DNA of 64,000 nt from Phymatolithon calcareum (GCA_977006965.1 OZ345357.1:2294001-2358000), one strand, 5' to 3'; shown: positions 9,827 to 20,371, counted from the stretch's first letter. Notes: a model not told the origin generated them from the sequence alone. Program-made: numbers and translations.

Positions 9827-11005
9827 TACAGTAACCGTCCTACCCATAAGTCGGCAGATTTTGCTGTGCAATTCGATTTTTTAATTAAAAAATTACTTTC
9901 CTTCCACCATTTTAAAAACTGTTCAGCTGAAGCACTAGGCCGCCACGACAAGTGTCACCTAGAGACGAAGTCGGTGCTGATTGCCTCAAAAACAAGCAGT
10001 TAGGGGGGGGACACAGGGCACCCTCGTTTTTGGCCGAAAAAGCGAGAATGTCCTAATGTCGGCAACGACGCGTGGCACAAAAATTTTAATTCAAATAAAG
10101 GACACATCAGTACACATCAGGTTCTCAGCTCCCGTTGGGAGCATCAGTCGGAGTCTTCCCTACCAAGCCCGACTAACACCACCGCCATATCTCGTGCTCG
10201 TTTGGCGGAGACTCGCAACCGGATTTTCATCACTCGGTCCTGGCGGCTTCTCGCGAGCGCCTCGCGCTGCAGTGCGCGGCGCGGCGCAACGTCAACCAAT
10301 CGCCTCAAATCGGCGGCAGGCTCTTTGTACGCGCGGCGATTCATGATGCGCTTCCCCATGATGGATGTGCGAAAAAAGCGCCTTCCCGATGTGGTATTCA
10401 AGCATTTTTGGGATCACTAGAAACGTCTAAGTCTCCCGCGTTCAAAACTGGGATTATTTCGCGGGAATGCTGTTTTGGTTTCGAATGCCAACACTTAGAG
10501 CGAAATCAATCTTGGTAACAGAGGGACCTTCTTGAGAATTCGATTTTTGCGTCCGCAGTACCAGTCTGGAAAAGTCCTCAAATCCAGTCCGAAATATTTT
10601 CACTGGTAATGAGGACGCGGCATAGGTTTGGCGTGGCTGATGTGCTCATCTATGGAATATTTTTTCTCATAACGATTTTAGTTTTCGGACGTGGAATTGC
10701 TTTTCAACCAAACTTTTCGTGACGTTTCAAGTTTTTGCTCAAAAGTGTGCGAAAACATCTGAAGCGAAAGTATGCAAATCAACACTCAGCCACTGAAAAC
10801 CTATGCCGCGTCCTCGTAACCAGTCCACGAAATAATGACTGGTAATAAGGACTTTTTTGACTGGGTCTATGCCGCGATTTTGATGAATTCTCAAGAAGGC
10901 CCCTCTAACAGCAAGAGATTTGCAAAAATATATGCGAAATTTTAATGTAAAAAATGATATCACTTTATGTAAATCTGCCGACTTATAGGTAGGACGGTTA
11001 CAGTA
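9827..11005. mobile_element. Non-autonomous element with 35-bp terminal inverted repeats
   Basis: The left end starts TACAGTAACCGTCC (9827) and runs to the GGCAGATTT ending at about 9861. The right end (10971-11005) read in reverse complement starts TACTGTAACCGTCC and continues with the same sequence. Across 35 positions I count two differences. The element is about 1.18 kb, has no transposase-like frame, and carries a second, internal inverted repeat in its right half. This architecture is typical of a MITE or foldback DNA element moved in trans. A TA dinucleotide at both outer ends would fit a TA-target transposon, but the duplication cannot be proved. A GC-rich block (about 10190-10340) differs in base composition from its flanks. 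Confidence 0.75.
10517..10915. repeat. Internal inverted repeat (arms ~115 bp)
   Basis: The arm at about 10517-10630 contains CCTTCTTGAGAATTC and GAGGACGCGGCATAGGTTT. The arm at about 10796-10915 contains their reverse complements, AAACCTATGCCGCGTCCTC and GAATTCTCAAGAAGG, in the right order, separated by about 165 bp. The match is imperfect but runs the whole arm. Transcribed, it would fold into a long stem. Confidence 0.75.
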
Positions 11006-11644
11006 CTGTAATCCGTTGGCGATTCTCATGAGCGGGACGTATGATATCTGATCAACTGTGTTGTCACATCCTTGAGTGCTAGAACATAGTCAGTGGCGTT
11101 CGCGGATACAGCCCTGTATTCATGGAGCGTTATACGCCACTAGCTGTTGCCTCCCCCCCCCCGCATAGCACCAATAAAGTGATGCGTCTCTCACTACTGC
11201 AGCGCTCCTCGACATCTCTTCGAAGACCAAACAAGATCAGCAACCCACACTCGCTACTACAACACTCAACTCTACGACATTTGAAGACACAACCGTTCTC
11301 TTCAGGGGTGCTCCACGTATAATAAAAAGACCTGCACAGACGGCCATGTACTGTGCGGGGTGCCAGTTCTGTTGCCTTATGACTTCCTAACGACGCTTTA
11401 CCGCATGCGCTAGTTACACTTCTTTGATAATAGAGCGATGAAGAACGGTATGGTGTCATTTCAGCTTGCTTGTTGCACTCTCAGGGTCGGCAAAGTAGTT
11501 GGCACTCACTCTAGCCAATTGTGGCTTGCTTGAGATGCGATCCTTTACTCGCTGCGATGAGCTGTGCCTTATAAGCTATCGGATTCTCCAACCTACTGGC
11601 TTGGGGTTGCATATCACACACCACGAATACTGACACTATCCTGT

Positions 11645-11828
11645 TAATGTCAGGACTAACGGCTACATCGATACGAACGTGCAAGTCAGTGACCCATCTT
11701 GGCGATCTCTTGGGCCTCCCATTCTGTGATGTCAGGTCTATCACTGTCTGGACTAACGGCTACCGCGATACGCACGCGCGAGTCAGTGACCAAACTTGGC
11801 GATCTCTTCGCGCCTCCTATCTTGTGAT
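11645..11828. repeat. Diverged tandem duplication, ~98-bp period
   Basis: GGACTAACGGCTACATCGATACG starting near 11651 recurs as GGACTAACGGCTACCGCGATACG near 11749. Each is followed by GTCAGTGACC, CTTGGCGATCTCTT, GCCTCC and a TGTGAT word. The units differ at many sites. On the minus strand both give a peptide of the form KRSP-x-x-VTD-x-x-VRI-x-VAVSPD, so this could be a coding repeat of a decayed gene. Confidence 0.7.
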
Positions 11829-11968
11829 TATTTCGACTGTTGGGTCTGTCCGTTATTACGAGCTGACACTTGCGGGTGGCCACCCGACGTGGTCGCTCTA
11901 TAGGATCTTCCCTAAGTCCTGCGCTCTCAGTGTCTTTCTTATCCTTCTTGTTTCGCCATTGACCGACC

Positions 11969-12397
11969 TCACATTGCAAGCCACTGTCTTGTTCTACAAC
12001 AAGAGACATACACTGCAATTTCAGATTGCCAGTGAGATGGCACAACTGTTATAATGCTCGGTCTGGATGACTCACCGTCTCCCAGCTTCATATGTCTGGT
12101 TATCCTTTGTAGCAAACGCCCAACCCCGTATCGGTCGTACTGTATATTGCCGATATCGAGAGATGATTTGCCAACCACATCTGCAACCATGTGGCATATC
12201 GGGAAACTGCCTGGGCTATAGGTCGATTTCACTCTGCCCAAGTGATCTACCTCCAGGGAATATCCTGAAACTTCTACTGATTCGTCAGGATACTTCGACG
12301 AAGTCAACCTGTACGTATGTTCTGTGAAACTCCCCTTCAGCATTATATCAAACATTTTGTCTCTGGAGTCACACTGGCGCTTCTCATCCGCAGTCAT
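11969..12397 (-). CDS. Possible unknown protein fragment
   Basis: A 142-codon frame with protein-like composition (for example TYRLTSSKYPDESVEVSG, GNIQYDRYGVGRLLQRITRH). No family is recognised and the start is not convincing. Neighbouring minus-strand pieces are in other frames, so it may be an exon or the relic of a gene. It could also be chance. Confidence 0.25.
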   Translation of the reverse strand: MTADEKRQCDSRDKMFDIMLKGSFTEHTYRLTSSKYPDESVEVSGYSLEVDHLGRVKSTYSPGSFPICHMVADVVGKSSLDIGNIQYDRYGVGRLLQRITRHMKLGDGESSRPSIITVVPSHWQSEIAVYVSCCRTRQWLAM

Positions 12398-13338
12398 GAA
12401 GCGACTTTCTTCACGTCGAATCTAACTTGGGAAGTTGCACAATTTCTGAGACAAATGAGGAAAATGTTGCTGCTACCTGCGTTTTCCCACTTCAATCTTT
12501 CAAAGTGAATGAGTACTTCGGCCAACGCTACCATATCCCTCCTGCAGTCCCAAAACATCTTGAGCTCTCAATTGCAGCATACCACGGTACAGGTATAAAG
12601 ATTGTTCTTGACGGCACAATACCCGGGTACTAACGTCGATTCGTTATTGATACGTCCGAAACACTTTAGCTGTCCATAGTTTGTACCACGTTCGAAAGTG
12701 ACTTTTCCAAAGTGTTACCTTCGACCAGGGTAGTCATTTTCTCCCAAGACATCTCTTTGTACGGAGAAATGAAGTCGAGTAACAGCTCCGATGCATCCAT
12801 CACCGCACTTGTGTTATACCACAAACGAAGTTGTAGCCAGACTGAAGATTTGAAAGCGTTTGTCCGAGCGTTAGCTGTGCGTATTTTGTCAAAAGATATT
12901 TTCTATGCTTGTCCTAGTGTTGTACAAGACTTTTTTTGTGTCCCCGGTCACGTGTTACAGTTTTGCACTATTTAGGGAGAGTGGAGGTACATTCACTCAA
13001 GCACTGTAGTACTTCATGCTTTCAAGTTTGACCGTTTTTTGAAATCATGCCGTCAGGCACGGCTGTGAATTATTATCAAAAATCCTCACCCAACTTACGC
13101 GGCTCCAAATCTGTGCCAAAGGGAGTCGAGATTAGCTCTTCTGCCGTTCTATGTTTTCGAAGGACAGAGACCTGTGCAGTTTCCCCACATGACACAGAAT
13201 TGCAGATCATGAAGGGGATCAAACTCTATCATACTTCAGTACTTACAGCACAGACAATTCCTCTTCAAGATGGTCCACTTTGGATACCCGTCCCTGGTCG
13301 ACTCATTAGTGGGCACTTCCGCGAACTCCGACATCAAC

Positions 13339-14061
13339 ATGGCATCGACGGCGCGGGAAAAGGGGACAACAGCAGCACCAGGCCGTGCGATGCGACTCAC
13401 CGAGGAAGTGTTCGGTGCAGCTGCCGCGAACGCTGCTGGGCTGGAAACCGTTGGTGTGGAGTACCCCAACTTTGTGCGCGCCCAAGGTGACGGGAGTGGC
13501 TCTGTTGGTGACGGTAAGGATTTGTTCGCACGACTACAGGAAGCAAAGAATAGAAAAGATGCGGAACGCGATGCGGAGCGTACGGACGAAAGGGCCTTGG
13601 TAGAGGAGGACATCGCATTTCTTGGTGGGATTGAAGCTGTGGAGCGCGCACGCGCAGCAGACGGCGAAGCTGCGGAGCGTGCAGAGGTGTCCGCTTTTTT
13701 GGAGAAGCGTGAAGCAATTCAGCGGGGCGTCGCTGCTGCCAAAGGCGCCTTTGGTGTTGATCGCGCTCTGGAGGCTATCGCTGGCGCGAGGCGAAAGGAG
13801 GATGCGCGCAGCAAGAGACCTCGCGGGACGCTTGGACTGATCAAGGTTGTTGCGAAGCGGAAGAGGATAGACGGGGATGCCATGGACAGCGAGAATGTTA
13901 AAGACAGGCCCATAGCACGGACGAATGTGGAAACTGATAAGCTGCGAGTAGCTCACGAAGTGAAAAATTCGGTCTCAGTACCAACGGGGATTCTGGAAGG
14001 ATATGAGGGCGTGAGTAGTAGCGAGGAAGAAAGCGAAGAAGAAGGCGAACGCGACACATAG
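13339..14061 (+). CDS. NIP30/FAM192A-like nuclear protein
   Basis: A 240-codon gene from the ATG at 13339; an in-frame ATG at 13270 would add 23 residues of unconvincing sequence. The central part (about residues 58-125) has the layout of the NIP30 (FAM192A/PSME3IP1) domain: a DLFARLQEAKNRKDAE segment, an acidic/basic stretch, then EDIAFLGGIEAVE and a Glu/Arg-rich helix ending FLEKREAIQ. The C-terminus has basic nuclear-localisation-like clusters (AKRKRID) and a serine-acid tail (SSSEEESEEEGE). Family knowledge: the animal homologue binds the PA28-gamma proteasome activator and is nuclear. The gene is tandem with the CWC27-like gene, 188 bp upstream. Assignment rests on the domain pattern only. 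Confidence 0.6.
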   Translation: MASTAREKGTTAAPGRAMRLTEEVFGAAAANAAGLETVGVEYPNFVRAQGDGSGSVGDGKDLFARLQEAKNRKDAERDAERTDERALVEEDIAFLGGIEAVERARAADGEAAERAEVSAFLEKREAIQRGVAAAKGAFGVDRALEAIAGARRKEDARSKRPRGTLGLIKVVAKRKRIDGDAMDSENVKDRPIARTNVETDKLRVAHEVKNSVSVPTGILEGYEGVSSSEEESEEEGERDT

Positions 14062-14249
14062 CGCCAGCCTCGGCGCACAGTTTTATTTTTGCAGAGAGGA
14101 TGCTTGGAGGATTCGACTAAAGATGTAGGTACTGTACGAGTATGATAAAATCAGAGAGCCTAAACTGTAAGGAAAAGTCCAAAAGCATGGGCCCTTCATC
14201 AGTCGAGGACCTAAACGATCTGCGCTGTCTATTACATTCGCACTGTGCA

Positions 14250-15506
14250 ATGTCGAGCGTGTATGCGCTCGAACCCGGGACGCGGGGATTGTTAACGCTG
14301 CGCACAACACACGGGCCTATATCCGTAGCACTGTGGGCAGACGAGAGCCCACGTGCGGGGCGAAGCGTGGTGCAGCATGCATTGAATTCCTATTACGATG
14401 GGCTAGCTTTTCATCGTGTCGTTCCCGGGGTCCTTATCCAAGGTGGCGACCCTTCGGGTACTGGATATGGTGGTGCACCTGCGTTTCCTGGTCCGCTGCG
14501 TCGCGAGGCACACGGACGGCTTAAGTTTCGCCGTCGAGGATTAGTCGCACTTGTCGCCGACGAAGACGGATTGTGCGGGTCGCAGTTCTTCATTACGCTT
14601 GCTGAGACGCCATGGCTCAATGGTTTGCATACTATTGTAGGAAATGTCGTCGGGGACACTATCTTCAATGCTCTCGCGCTTGCGGAAGCGGCGAAGGATG
14701 CTGACGAGCCGCCAAAAATTCTCGGTATCGACGTTGTTGACAACCCGTTTCCCGAAATCGTTAGAAACGCAAAGGAAAAAAATGCTCCAAGTATACAAAA
14801 ACGCGAGGATCCGCTTCGTAAGGTTGCTGTCCGCGACACGCACAGACTCTCTTTTGCATTGCCTGAGGATGACGATAGCGAGGATGACGGTCCGGCACCG
14901 CTTCCCAAAAAAAAGTCCATAGCACGAGTAAAAGTCATGCCTGTTGTGCCCGTACCATCGAGTAAGAGTGCCTCGGCGTCCCAGCCCCTGCAAAACGGCG
15001 CCGTGGATAAGGCCACTGAGGCGCGTGCAGAATTTGACAGACTCCGAGCAGCATTACTACGCGGTGGGGTCAAAAAATCTGCAAAACCGCAAAAAAATGG
15101 TGTGGCGTCAGCAGCAAATGCCTACCCCCCAGCTGCATCGACAAGACCTGCGACCGATTTGGCGGCGGTCAAGATAGGGGGTAAACGCAATAGCAAGCGC
15201 GACGCTATCTCCGTTCCGCGCAGCCGCCGTCATGGAAAATCAGGGTCGCAGGAGGCTGAGGTACTGCACAAGCTGGCAGGTTTCGAAAAAAAGGTGCTTG
15301 CAGCTCGCGTCAGTGGTTCTAAGGCTCGCTCAGAAAATGACGCCGCTCGCTCGTGGTTTGCAAAACCTCTCACCCTTCCCGGGGCGCATGACGAGCGTAA
15401 GCTTGAGGAGGACGCAGATGAGTACGAGGCCCGCGAGGGACTCCCACAGTCCGTGCATAGACGGCGAGACGGGCATTCATCACGGGGTTACTGGGATGGG
15501 CGGTGA
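14250..15506 (+). CDS. CWC27: CWC27-like spliceosomal cyclophilin
   Basis: 418 codons. I chose the ATG at 14250 because the protein then begins MSSVYALEPGTRG, the typical N-terminus of CWC27; an in-frame ATG at 14142 would add 36 residues. A cyclophilin-type peptidyl-prolyl isomerase domain fills about residues 10-175, with AFHRVVPGVLIQGGDPSGTG and GSQFFITLAETPWLNGLHT. The active-site Arg-Phe-Gln core is kept, and the position equivalent to the cyclophilin A tryptophan lies in the NGLHTI context, as in CWC27 relatives, which often lack activity. The C-terminal half is basic, Lys/Arg/Ala-rich and low in predicted structure, again as in CWC27, and the end carries RRRDGHSSRGYW. Family knowledge: CWC27 joins the activated spliceosome with CWC22/eIF4A3. 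Confidence 0.85.
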   Translation: MSSVYALEPGTRGLLTLRTTHGPISVALWADESPRAGRSVVQHALNSYYDGLAFHRVVPGVLIQGGDPSGTGYGGAPAFPGPLRREAHGRLKFRRRGLVALVADEDGLCGSQFFITLAETPWLNGLHTIVGNVVGDTIFNALALAEAAKDADEPPKILGIDVVDNPFPEIVRNAKEKNAPSIQKREDPLRKVAVRDTHRLSFALPEDDDSEDDGPAPLPKKKSIARVKVMPVVPVPSSKSASASQPLQNGAVDKATEARAEFDRLRAALLRGGVKKSAKPQKNGVASAANAYPPAASTRPATDLAAVKIGGKRNSKRDAISVPRSRRHGKSGSQEAEVLHKLAGFEKKVLAARVSGSKARSENDAARSWFAKPLTLPGAHDERKLEEDADEYEAREGLPQSVHRRRDGHSSRGYWDGR

Positions 15507-16155
15507 GATCATAGACACTGTATTAGTCGGGATTGATTTTCCGCCTAACGATCAGCGTCAGTGAGGGCCTAAACAGAGGAGAGTGACCGGCCTGAATGAT
15601 TCATTGACAACAGGATGCTCTTCCGTATGTACTCCTGGCCCAGAGCATCATCAGATTACGCTGAGATTTCTGCATTACAGCTCTGGAAAAAATCGGTATA
15701 ATTGGGCAATTACTTCTGCGTTACAGTGCCCAGCAGCGTGATCCGGTGCAGATGCGTATACGCTATAGGGCAGCCATAACCAATGTTCTCGCGAACAAAA
15801 CAGTCTCCCCCACCCCGTGCCCGAATCACACCGGCCAATTCCCATTACCCTACCTGGTTGCGAGTTGCGCAATTGAAATTCGGGGTCTGATCTTGACAAA
15901 ACTGCGGTTAATGGGCCCCCGACAACGCAACACGGCAAAGTTGTCAACATCCTCCTTAACTTGTCGGGTATCAATGCTCGATCTAATGGCCCCCTCTTAA
16001 GCCGAGACTTAACCTTTTCTCCTCAAAATATTTCCAGCCTTCATTCCAGCAGCCATCAGCCAAAGTGTATTCGAGTCTTCAGTCGTCAAGGAAGCATCTA
16101 ATTGTCAAGAATCATCTCCTTGACGGTACATTCTCAAGTGCCATCCTCACCAAAG
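15507..16155. other. Intergenic
   Basis: Separates the CWC27-like gene from the transporter gene, both on the plus strand. The last ~150 bp are rich in TTC/CAG and probably form the transporter's 5' leader. No gene, repeat or RNA was recognised. Confidence 0.5.
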
Positions 16156-17472
16156 ATGGCTTCAGATCCCGAAAGTGCCCCTCTGTTGCCCGTAACCACT
16201 GCGTCTCCGGGCTCGACTGAGAAAACCGCACGCGATGGGTACACATGGGCGGGTGAAATCGAAGGCGCAGACGCACCAGAGAAGACAGGTACCATTTTCT
16301 CGTCCGCAATGAACCTTGCCGCGTGTGCCCTTGGTGCATCCATGCTCTCGCTACCGTATGCCATGATGCTATCAGGACCCATTGTGGCGCTCGGCTTACT
16401 TGTACTCTTTGCTGTCATGGCCTTCTTCGCCGCGCAGGCTGTCATCAATGCCGGTATTCAATGCAAGAAGAGCACGTACACAGATATTGTCACGTACTAC
16501 TTCGGCACCGTCCAAGGTACTATCGCGGACGTTCTTCTTGCGCTCGCTCTTGCCGTAGCTGCCATTTCCTACATGGTAGGACTTGCGGACCTGCTCCCTG
16601 ATATGATTCCCGGGACCGGTGCACTTAGCAAATCTGCCCGAATTATTGGTGTACTCATTTCACTGTACTGGGTCACTCTTACTTCCAACCTCTCAGTTTT
16701 CGGTCCCGCAAGTGCACTGGCCACAGCTGGCTGCTACATCCAAGCTCTTGCCCTTCTTTTTCAGCTGGCGACTTCGCATGGCGGTGAGACCGGCTGGACC
16801 GTCCCACCCCCGAGCACTCTTTTCAGCTTCAAGCTTGGCGGTCTGCTCTACTCGCTTCCCATGGTGTGCTTTGTGTACGCCTTCCACTATGTGCTCACTG
16901 ACACCCTTGCCGAGGTTGAGAACCCGACGGAGCACCGTATGGCCATGGTCAACTTATCCACTGTTGGCGTACTCATTGGCTGTTACCTTCCCGTAGCCAT
17001 CTCGGGCTACCTCGCCATGTCCGGTCTCAACATCGAGGACAATTTGCTAAAAGGACTTCCCGCCGATTCTCCCGTCGTCGGTATTGCCCGTTGGAGTATC
17101 GGACTCCTGCTTTTCATCACTTACTCGCTCTTCATCATCCCGCTCCGCCGCAAACTTGAAGATGTCTTCTTTGGCGAACAGACCGTCGGCAGATACGACC
17201 CGCGCCGCCTCGCTGTCGCTGCCGGACTCATGTTTGCCATCGGTACTGTCAGTATCGCATTGCCAAGCCTGGGCCTTGCAAACTCAATCGCCGGCGGCTG
17301 CATTGCAATTGTCATGTTCTACTTCCCGGGTGCCCTACTGTGGCGCCTGCAAATGGATTTGCCACTTGAACAGCGTGATCGCACCCAGCTCATATTCGGT
17401 GGCTTTTTCATGGGTGTTGGTGTCCTTGTCTGCCTGATGGGCCTTTTCGGGGATATGATTTTTGACTTCTAG
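16156..17472 (+). CDS. AAAP/SLC38-type amino-acid transporter
   Basis: 438 codons from the ATG at 16156 (MASDPESAPLLPV); the in-frame TTG at 16102 is not a start. After a ~45-residue soluble N-terminus there are about eleven hydrophobic helices. The first carries the family signature SSAMNLAACALGASMLSLPYA (asparagine plus a small-residue break, then LPYA). The fifth-sixth helix region has MVCFVYAFHYVLTDTLAEVENPTEHRM, matching the conserved helix and following loop. Length and layout fit the amino acid/auxin permease (AAAP) family, proton- or sodium-coupled importers of neutral amino acids at the plasma membrane or vacuole/lysosome. The dileucine-like APLLPV at the N-terminus could be a vacuolar/lysosomal sorting signal. 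The substrate cannot be inferred. Confidence 0.85.
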   Translation: MASDPESAPLLPVTTASPGSTEKTARDGYTWAGEIEGADAPEKTGTIFSSAMNLAACALGASMLSLPYAMMLSGPIVALGLLVLFAVMAFFAAQAVINAGIQCKKSTYTDIVTYYFGTVQGTIADVLLALALAVAAISYMVGLADLLPDMIPGTGALSKSARIIGVLISLYWVTLTSNLSVFGPASALATAGCYIQALALLFQLATSHGGETGWTVPPPSTLFSFKLGGLLYSLPMVCFVYAFHYVLTDTLAEVENPTEHRMAMVNLSTVGVLIGCYLPVAISGYLAMSGLNIEDNLLKGLPADSPVVGIARWSIGLLLFITYSLFIIPLRRKLEDVFFGEQTVGRYDPRRLAVAAGLMFAIGTVSIALPSLGLANSIAGGCIAIVMFYFPGALLWRLQMDLPLEQRDRTQLIFGGFFMGVGVLVCLMGLFGDMIFDF

Positions 17473-17956
17473 GGGATGCTGTAGACGTTCTTGGGTAACT
17501 AACTTTGCTCCGTCTGTACTAGGAAACATTTGTAAAGCTGTTCGCAAACTTTCATAAGGTTGGACGCACGGGAGTGCGGTCGCCGCGACAGTGCCTGAAT
17601 TCATTGTTTTTCAGATGGACTATGATCTCGGCTCTCCTGTAGACAGCGCCGAGATCGAGCGATTCTACAAGTGAGGCAATTGGGCAGGTCTGATGTGATG
17701 AAGCTCATCTCCTTGTAGATGTCGTCCTTTCCCCTAACTGTCTCACGTTCGTGCCAAGTCGCTGAGATGGACCGTTTTCCAACTGCTCTTTAGCACTATT
17801 GTTGTTAACGGAGCCCTAAACCGCTGAAAAGTAGATACACTCAATATTGTGACCATACACTGAGTTCGACAGCTTTTTCAATAAAAAAAGTTTGAGATTG
17901 AAAACGATTTGCCAGAAGAACGGATATCCGGCAAGACGCTGGCTTGAACAACATTG

Positions 17957-18187
17957 TTATGCTTTCTTCTTCACGGTCACCCCGCAAGTTGACAGCCTTG
18001 CCTCGGTTGCATCGCGTGCCCACGTGAACACGTAGACAACGGTGGGGAAAGTCATTGCCACGACAGTGCGGGGAGTGTTGCTCTCCCAGCGATCTGCGTT
18101 GATCGAGATCGTCGCTCCGGTATCAATGACTTCGACACCCGAACAAAAGCACACATAGGACTGATGACGTGCATGTTCCGGGAGCAC
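17957..18187 (-). CDS. Possible small unknown protein
   Basis: A 76-codon frame with alternating hydrophobic strands (TVVAMTFPTVVYVFTWAR) and a Lys-rich end; the composition is protein-like. The conventional start is uncertain. It may be an exon together with the frame at 18466-18810. No family recognised. Confidence 0.25.
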   Translation of the reverse strand: MLPEHARHQSYVCFCSGVEVIDTGATISINADRWESNTPRTVVAMTFPTVVYVFTWARDATEARLSTCGVTVKKKA

Positions 18188-18465
18188 ACCTTTCGCTTCA
18201 GTTTCCGGCGGCGGCTCACACTGAAGAGTGTGCTTGAGTAACTGTCTTTACTAATTTACTCTTTACCCAAATAGAGCGATCATAAACTAGTTACGGCTTA
18301 CACTAAAGGTACAGAAGTAATTGAAAGATCCAGCTGAAGCACTGAGAACATGTGGATCAATCTAAGCTTACCACTCGTGTTTTTGCTGCATATCTCGCTT
18401 CAAGTTTCTTCCGTGTTCCGGCTGGACCTTTGGATACTTTCAGTACAACGTTCAAAGGCTTATTT

Positions 18466-18810
18466 TCAACCTATATAACAATTCATGACTCTGCCTTGAA
18501 GTGCGCTTGTCAAAGTTTCCCACTGAGACAGTATCCGCTGGTCACTCGATTCCGCGCGCCACACAAATTTAGTACAGTTCTTTGTATCTCGTAGAGCGTT
18601 CATTCTTAGCTTCAATAGAGGGGAACTTTCAGAAGGTTTGTCATTGACCTTATAGAAACGATTCTTTCGTCTTTCCCACTTTCCAGTTCGGCGGTAGTAC
18701 CTAGAGCTAAAGATCACACTGGCATTCTTGTCAAGGGCAATGTTCCACTTTCTCTCTCCTGTGGAGCAAGAACTCACGTCGCTATATTTGCGCGAGCTGG
18801 TACACGCCAC
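18466..18810 (-). CDS. Possible small basic unknown protein
   Basis: A 114-codon frame, rich in Ser, Lys and Arg, with a segment SVIFSSRYYRRTGKWERR. No recognisable domain. It lies on the same strand as, and 280 bp upstream of, the 17957-18187 frame, so the two may be parts of one gene. The evidence is only the length and composition of the frame. Confidence 0.25.
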   Translation of the reverse strand: MACTSSRKYSDVSSCSTGERKWNIALDKNASVIFSSRYYRRTGKWERRKNRFYKVNDKPSESSPLLKLRMNALRDTKNCTKFVWRAESSDQRILSQWETLTSALQGRVMNCYIG

Positions 18811-19946
18811 AGTTGTGCCGGCTTACATTACTCTCTGGAGAGCTGAATTGCTTGACGGAAGAAGGATACCATAAAAGCGAGGGCATGAGCCCTTTTCGTA
18901 CCAAGGAGTTCACAGCGGTTTATCTCCTCGAGACATGAGTTCTGAATTTTCAAAACTAACCATTTTCAGATCTTGTACTCTTAAATGCATAGCAAACTTA
19001 GTAAGAGCATTATGCCAGTTACGCTTTCTACATCTTTGAATTTGTGCGTTGCACTTTGTACAATTCGCTGCGGGCCTGTAAAGACGATTTCCAGTCATTT
19101 CAATCGACTTCACATTCAACTTCGAGATCGAGGTGCAACCGAACGTGCCCCCTAGGAAAAGATTGGGTCAGCGCCACACGTGGGTTATCGTGGATGACTC
19201 TCATATTCCTGAAGTACGCGGAAGCATGTGGCATGTGCAATACATTTCTGAGCTCGGAATACACATCGGAAAAGGACTGATTGGTACAATAAACTGTTTG
19301 AGAAATTGTACTACTCACAGAACATTTATAGAGCGAACAATCCAGAAAGAACGGGTACACGTAAACATTTTCTTAACGACCGAGTGCCCAAAACTATTTA
19401 AAAACGTGCTTTGCAGCAATTTTATTCTATCAGGAGGAATAGGGAATATGCAATAGTACCACAATGTGACATCAAAGGAGTAGCAAGTGTGGGAGTCCCA
19501 CCTCTTTCATTTTTATGACATGACTTGCTACTTCTTTGGAAGACATCGAGCGATACAGCTTTTGTTGTAAAGCAGCTATGGTGCGAGAAGATTATCCGTC
19601 CTGTGGCAATGGAAAGGTTGAATGCACCTGCGAAGAACAAGTTGGTCAGCACTTCGGCACATGCCCTTTTTGCAATATCTTGGGGGAGGTGCAGACAGGG
19701 GTCGTGCGCAATCCATTGCTATTGCAATTAATTGCAATTCGTAGCAATTCGACCCAAATTGGGTTCTGATGAAGAATTGCAATTCGAATTGCTGGTAGGT
19801 AGGTTGTACAAAAGTGTATAGTTCAGCAAGAGCAGAGTTGTCAGAAATAACGATCACTTCAAATGTATCATGCGTAGTACGTGGTAATTGGTTGTCGGTA
19901 GCATCTAATTTTATTATATAATTCGGGCCAGTATAAGCGTTCACCG

Positions 19947-20016
19947 GGGGAGCACTGCACCATTTTGGCCCAAATCAACTAAATAACTATCGGGCCAAAA
20001 TGTTGCCGTGCTCCCC
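19947..20016. repeat. Foldback repeat, 25-bp arms
   Basis: The left arm begins GGGGAGCAC and ends ATTTTGGCCC. The right arm begins GGGCCAAAAT and ends GTGCTCCCC. Reverse-complementing the right arm gives the left one with two or three differences. The ~20-nt loop is AT-rich. It lies 30 bp upstream of the hAT remnant and could be one end of that element or a separate tiny MITE. Confidence 0.7.
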
Positions 20017-20047
20017 TAGTGTTAGGTGCGTAAAATTCTACGTACTG

Positions 20048-20371
20048 TATACAGTTACAACGTTCCTGAATTCAACCATCCATGTGTCGAATGTCAGATT
20101 ACCCGGTGCACGGAGTTACATGAACACCGATTTCATACTAGGGTCGGTTGCCGAGGTGGAGCGTCTTTGGTCCATGGCTAAGTATATTTTGCTTGATCAC
20201 AGGAAACGTACGTCTCCTATTGTGTTCGAGGCGATGCTTTTCCTCAAAGTCAACCGCTCTTACTGGGATGATCAAACTGTGAAGGAAGCTATGTCAAGCG
20301 TTGTCAACCAGCGTGTTGAACGGGCTATCGCAGAAGACGAAAGTTTCGTACACCTAGGAGAAGAGGCATGA
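20048..20371 (+). pseudogene. hAT-family transposase C-terminal remnant
   Basis: The frame, open from 20000 and protein-like from about 20048, contains SVAEVERLWSMAKYILLDHR, then a TSP-x-x-FEAMLFLKVNRSYWD segment. This is the dimerisation region found at the C-terminus of hAT transposases (the E-R-x-[FW]-S core, then a basic x-R, then the LFLKxN motif). The catalytic DDE part upstream is absent, so only the 3' end of an element is left. The stop at 20369-20371 is followed by CAATTGC-rich DNA that may be the element's terminal region. Confidence 0.65.

Larger units (their letters stand above)
11006..13338. other. Intergenic with weak coding traces
   Basis: About 2.3 kb without a confident gene. 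It contains a C-run near 11151-11162, a diverged tandem repeat (11645-11828) and a 142-codon minus-strand frame (11969-12397), listed separately. The remaining frames are short and show no recognisable family. Confidence 0.5.
17473..20047. other. Gene-poor region with two weak minus-strand frames
   Basis: About 2.6 kb after the transporter. It contains two low-confidence minus-strand frames (17957-18187 and 18466-18810). From about 19720 it is rich in CAATTGC/GCAATT words, with an imperfect inverted cluster at 19725-19800 recalled at 20400-20490. A foldback repeat (19947-20016) is listed separately. Confidence 0.5.
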
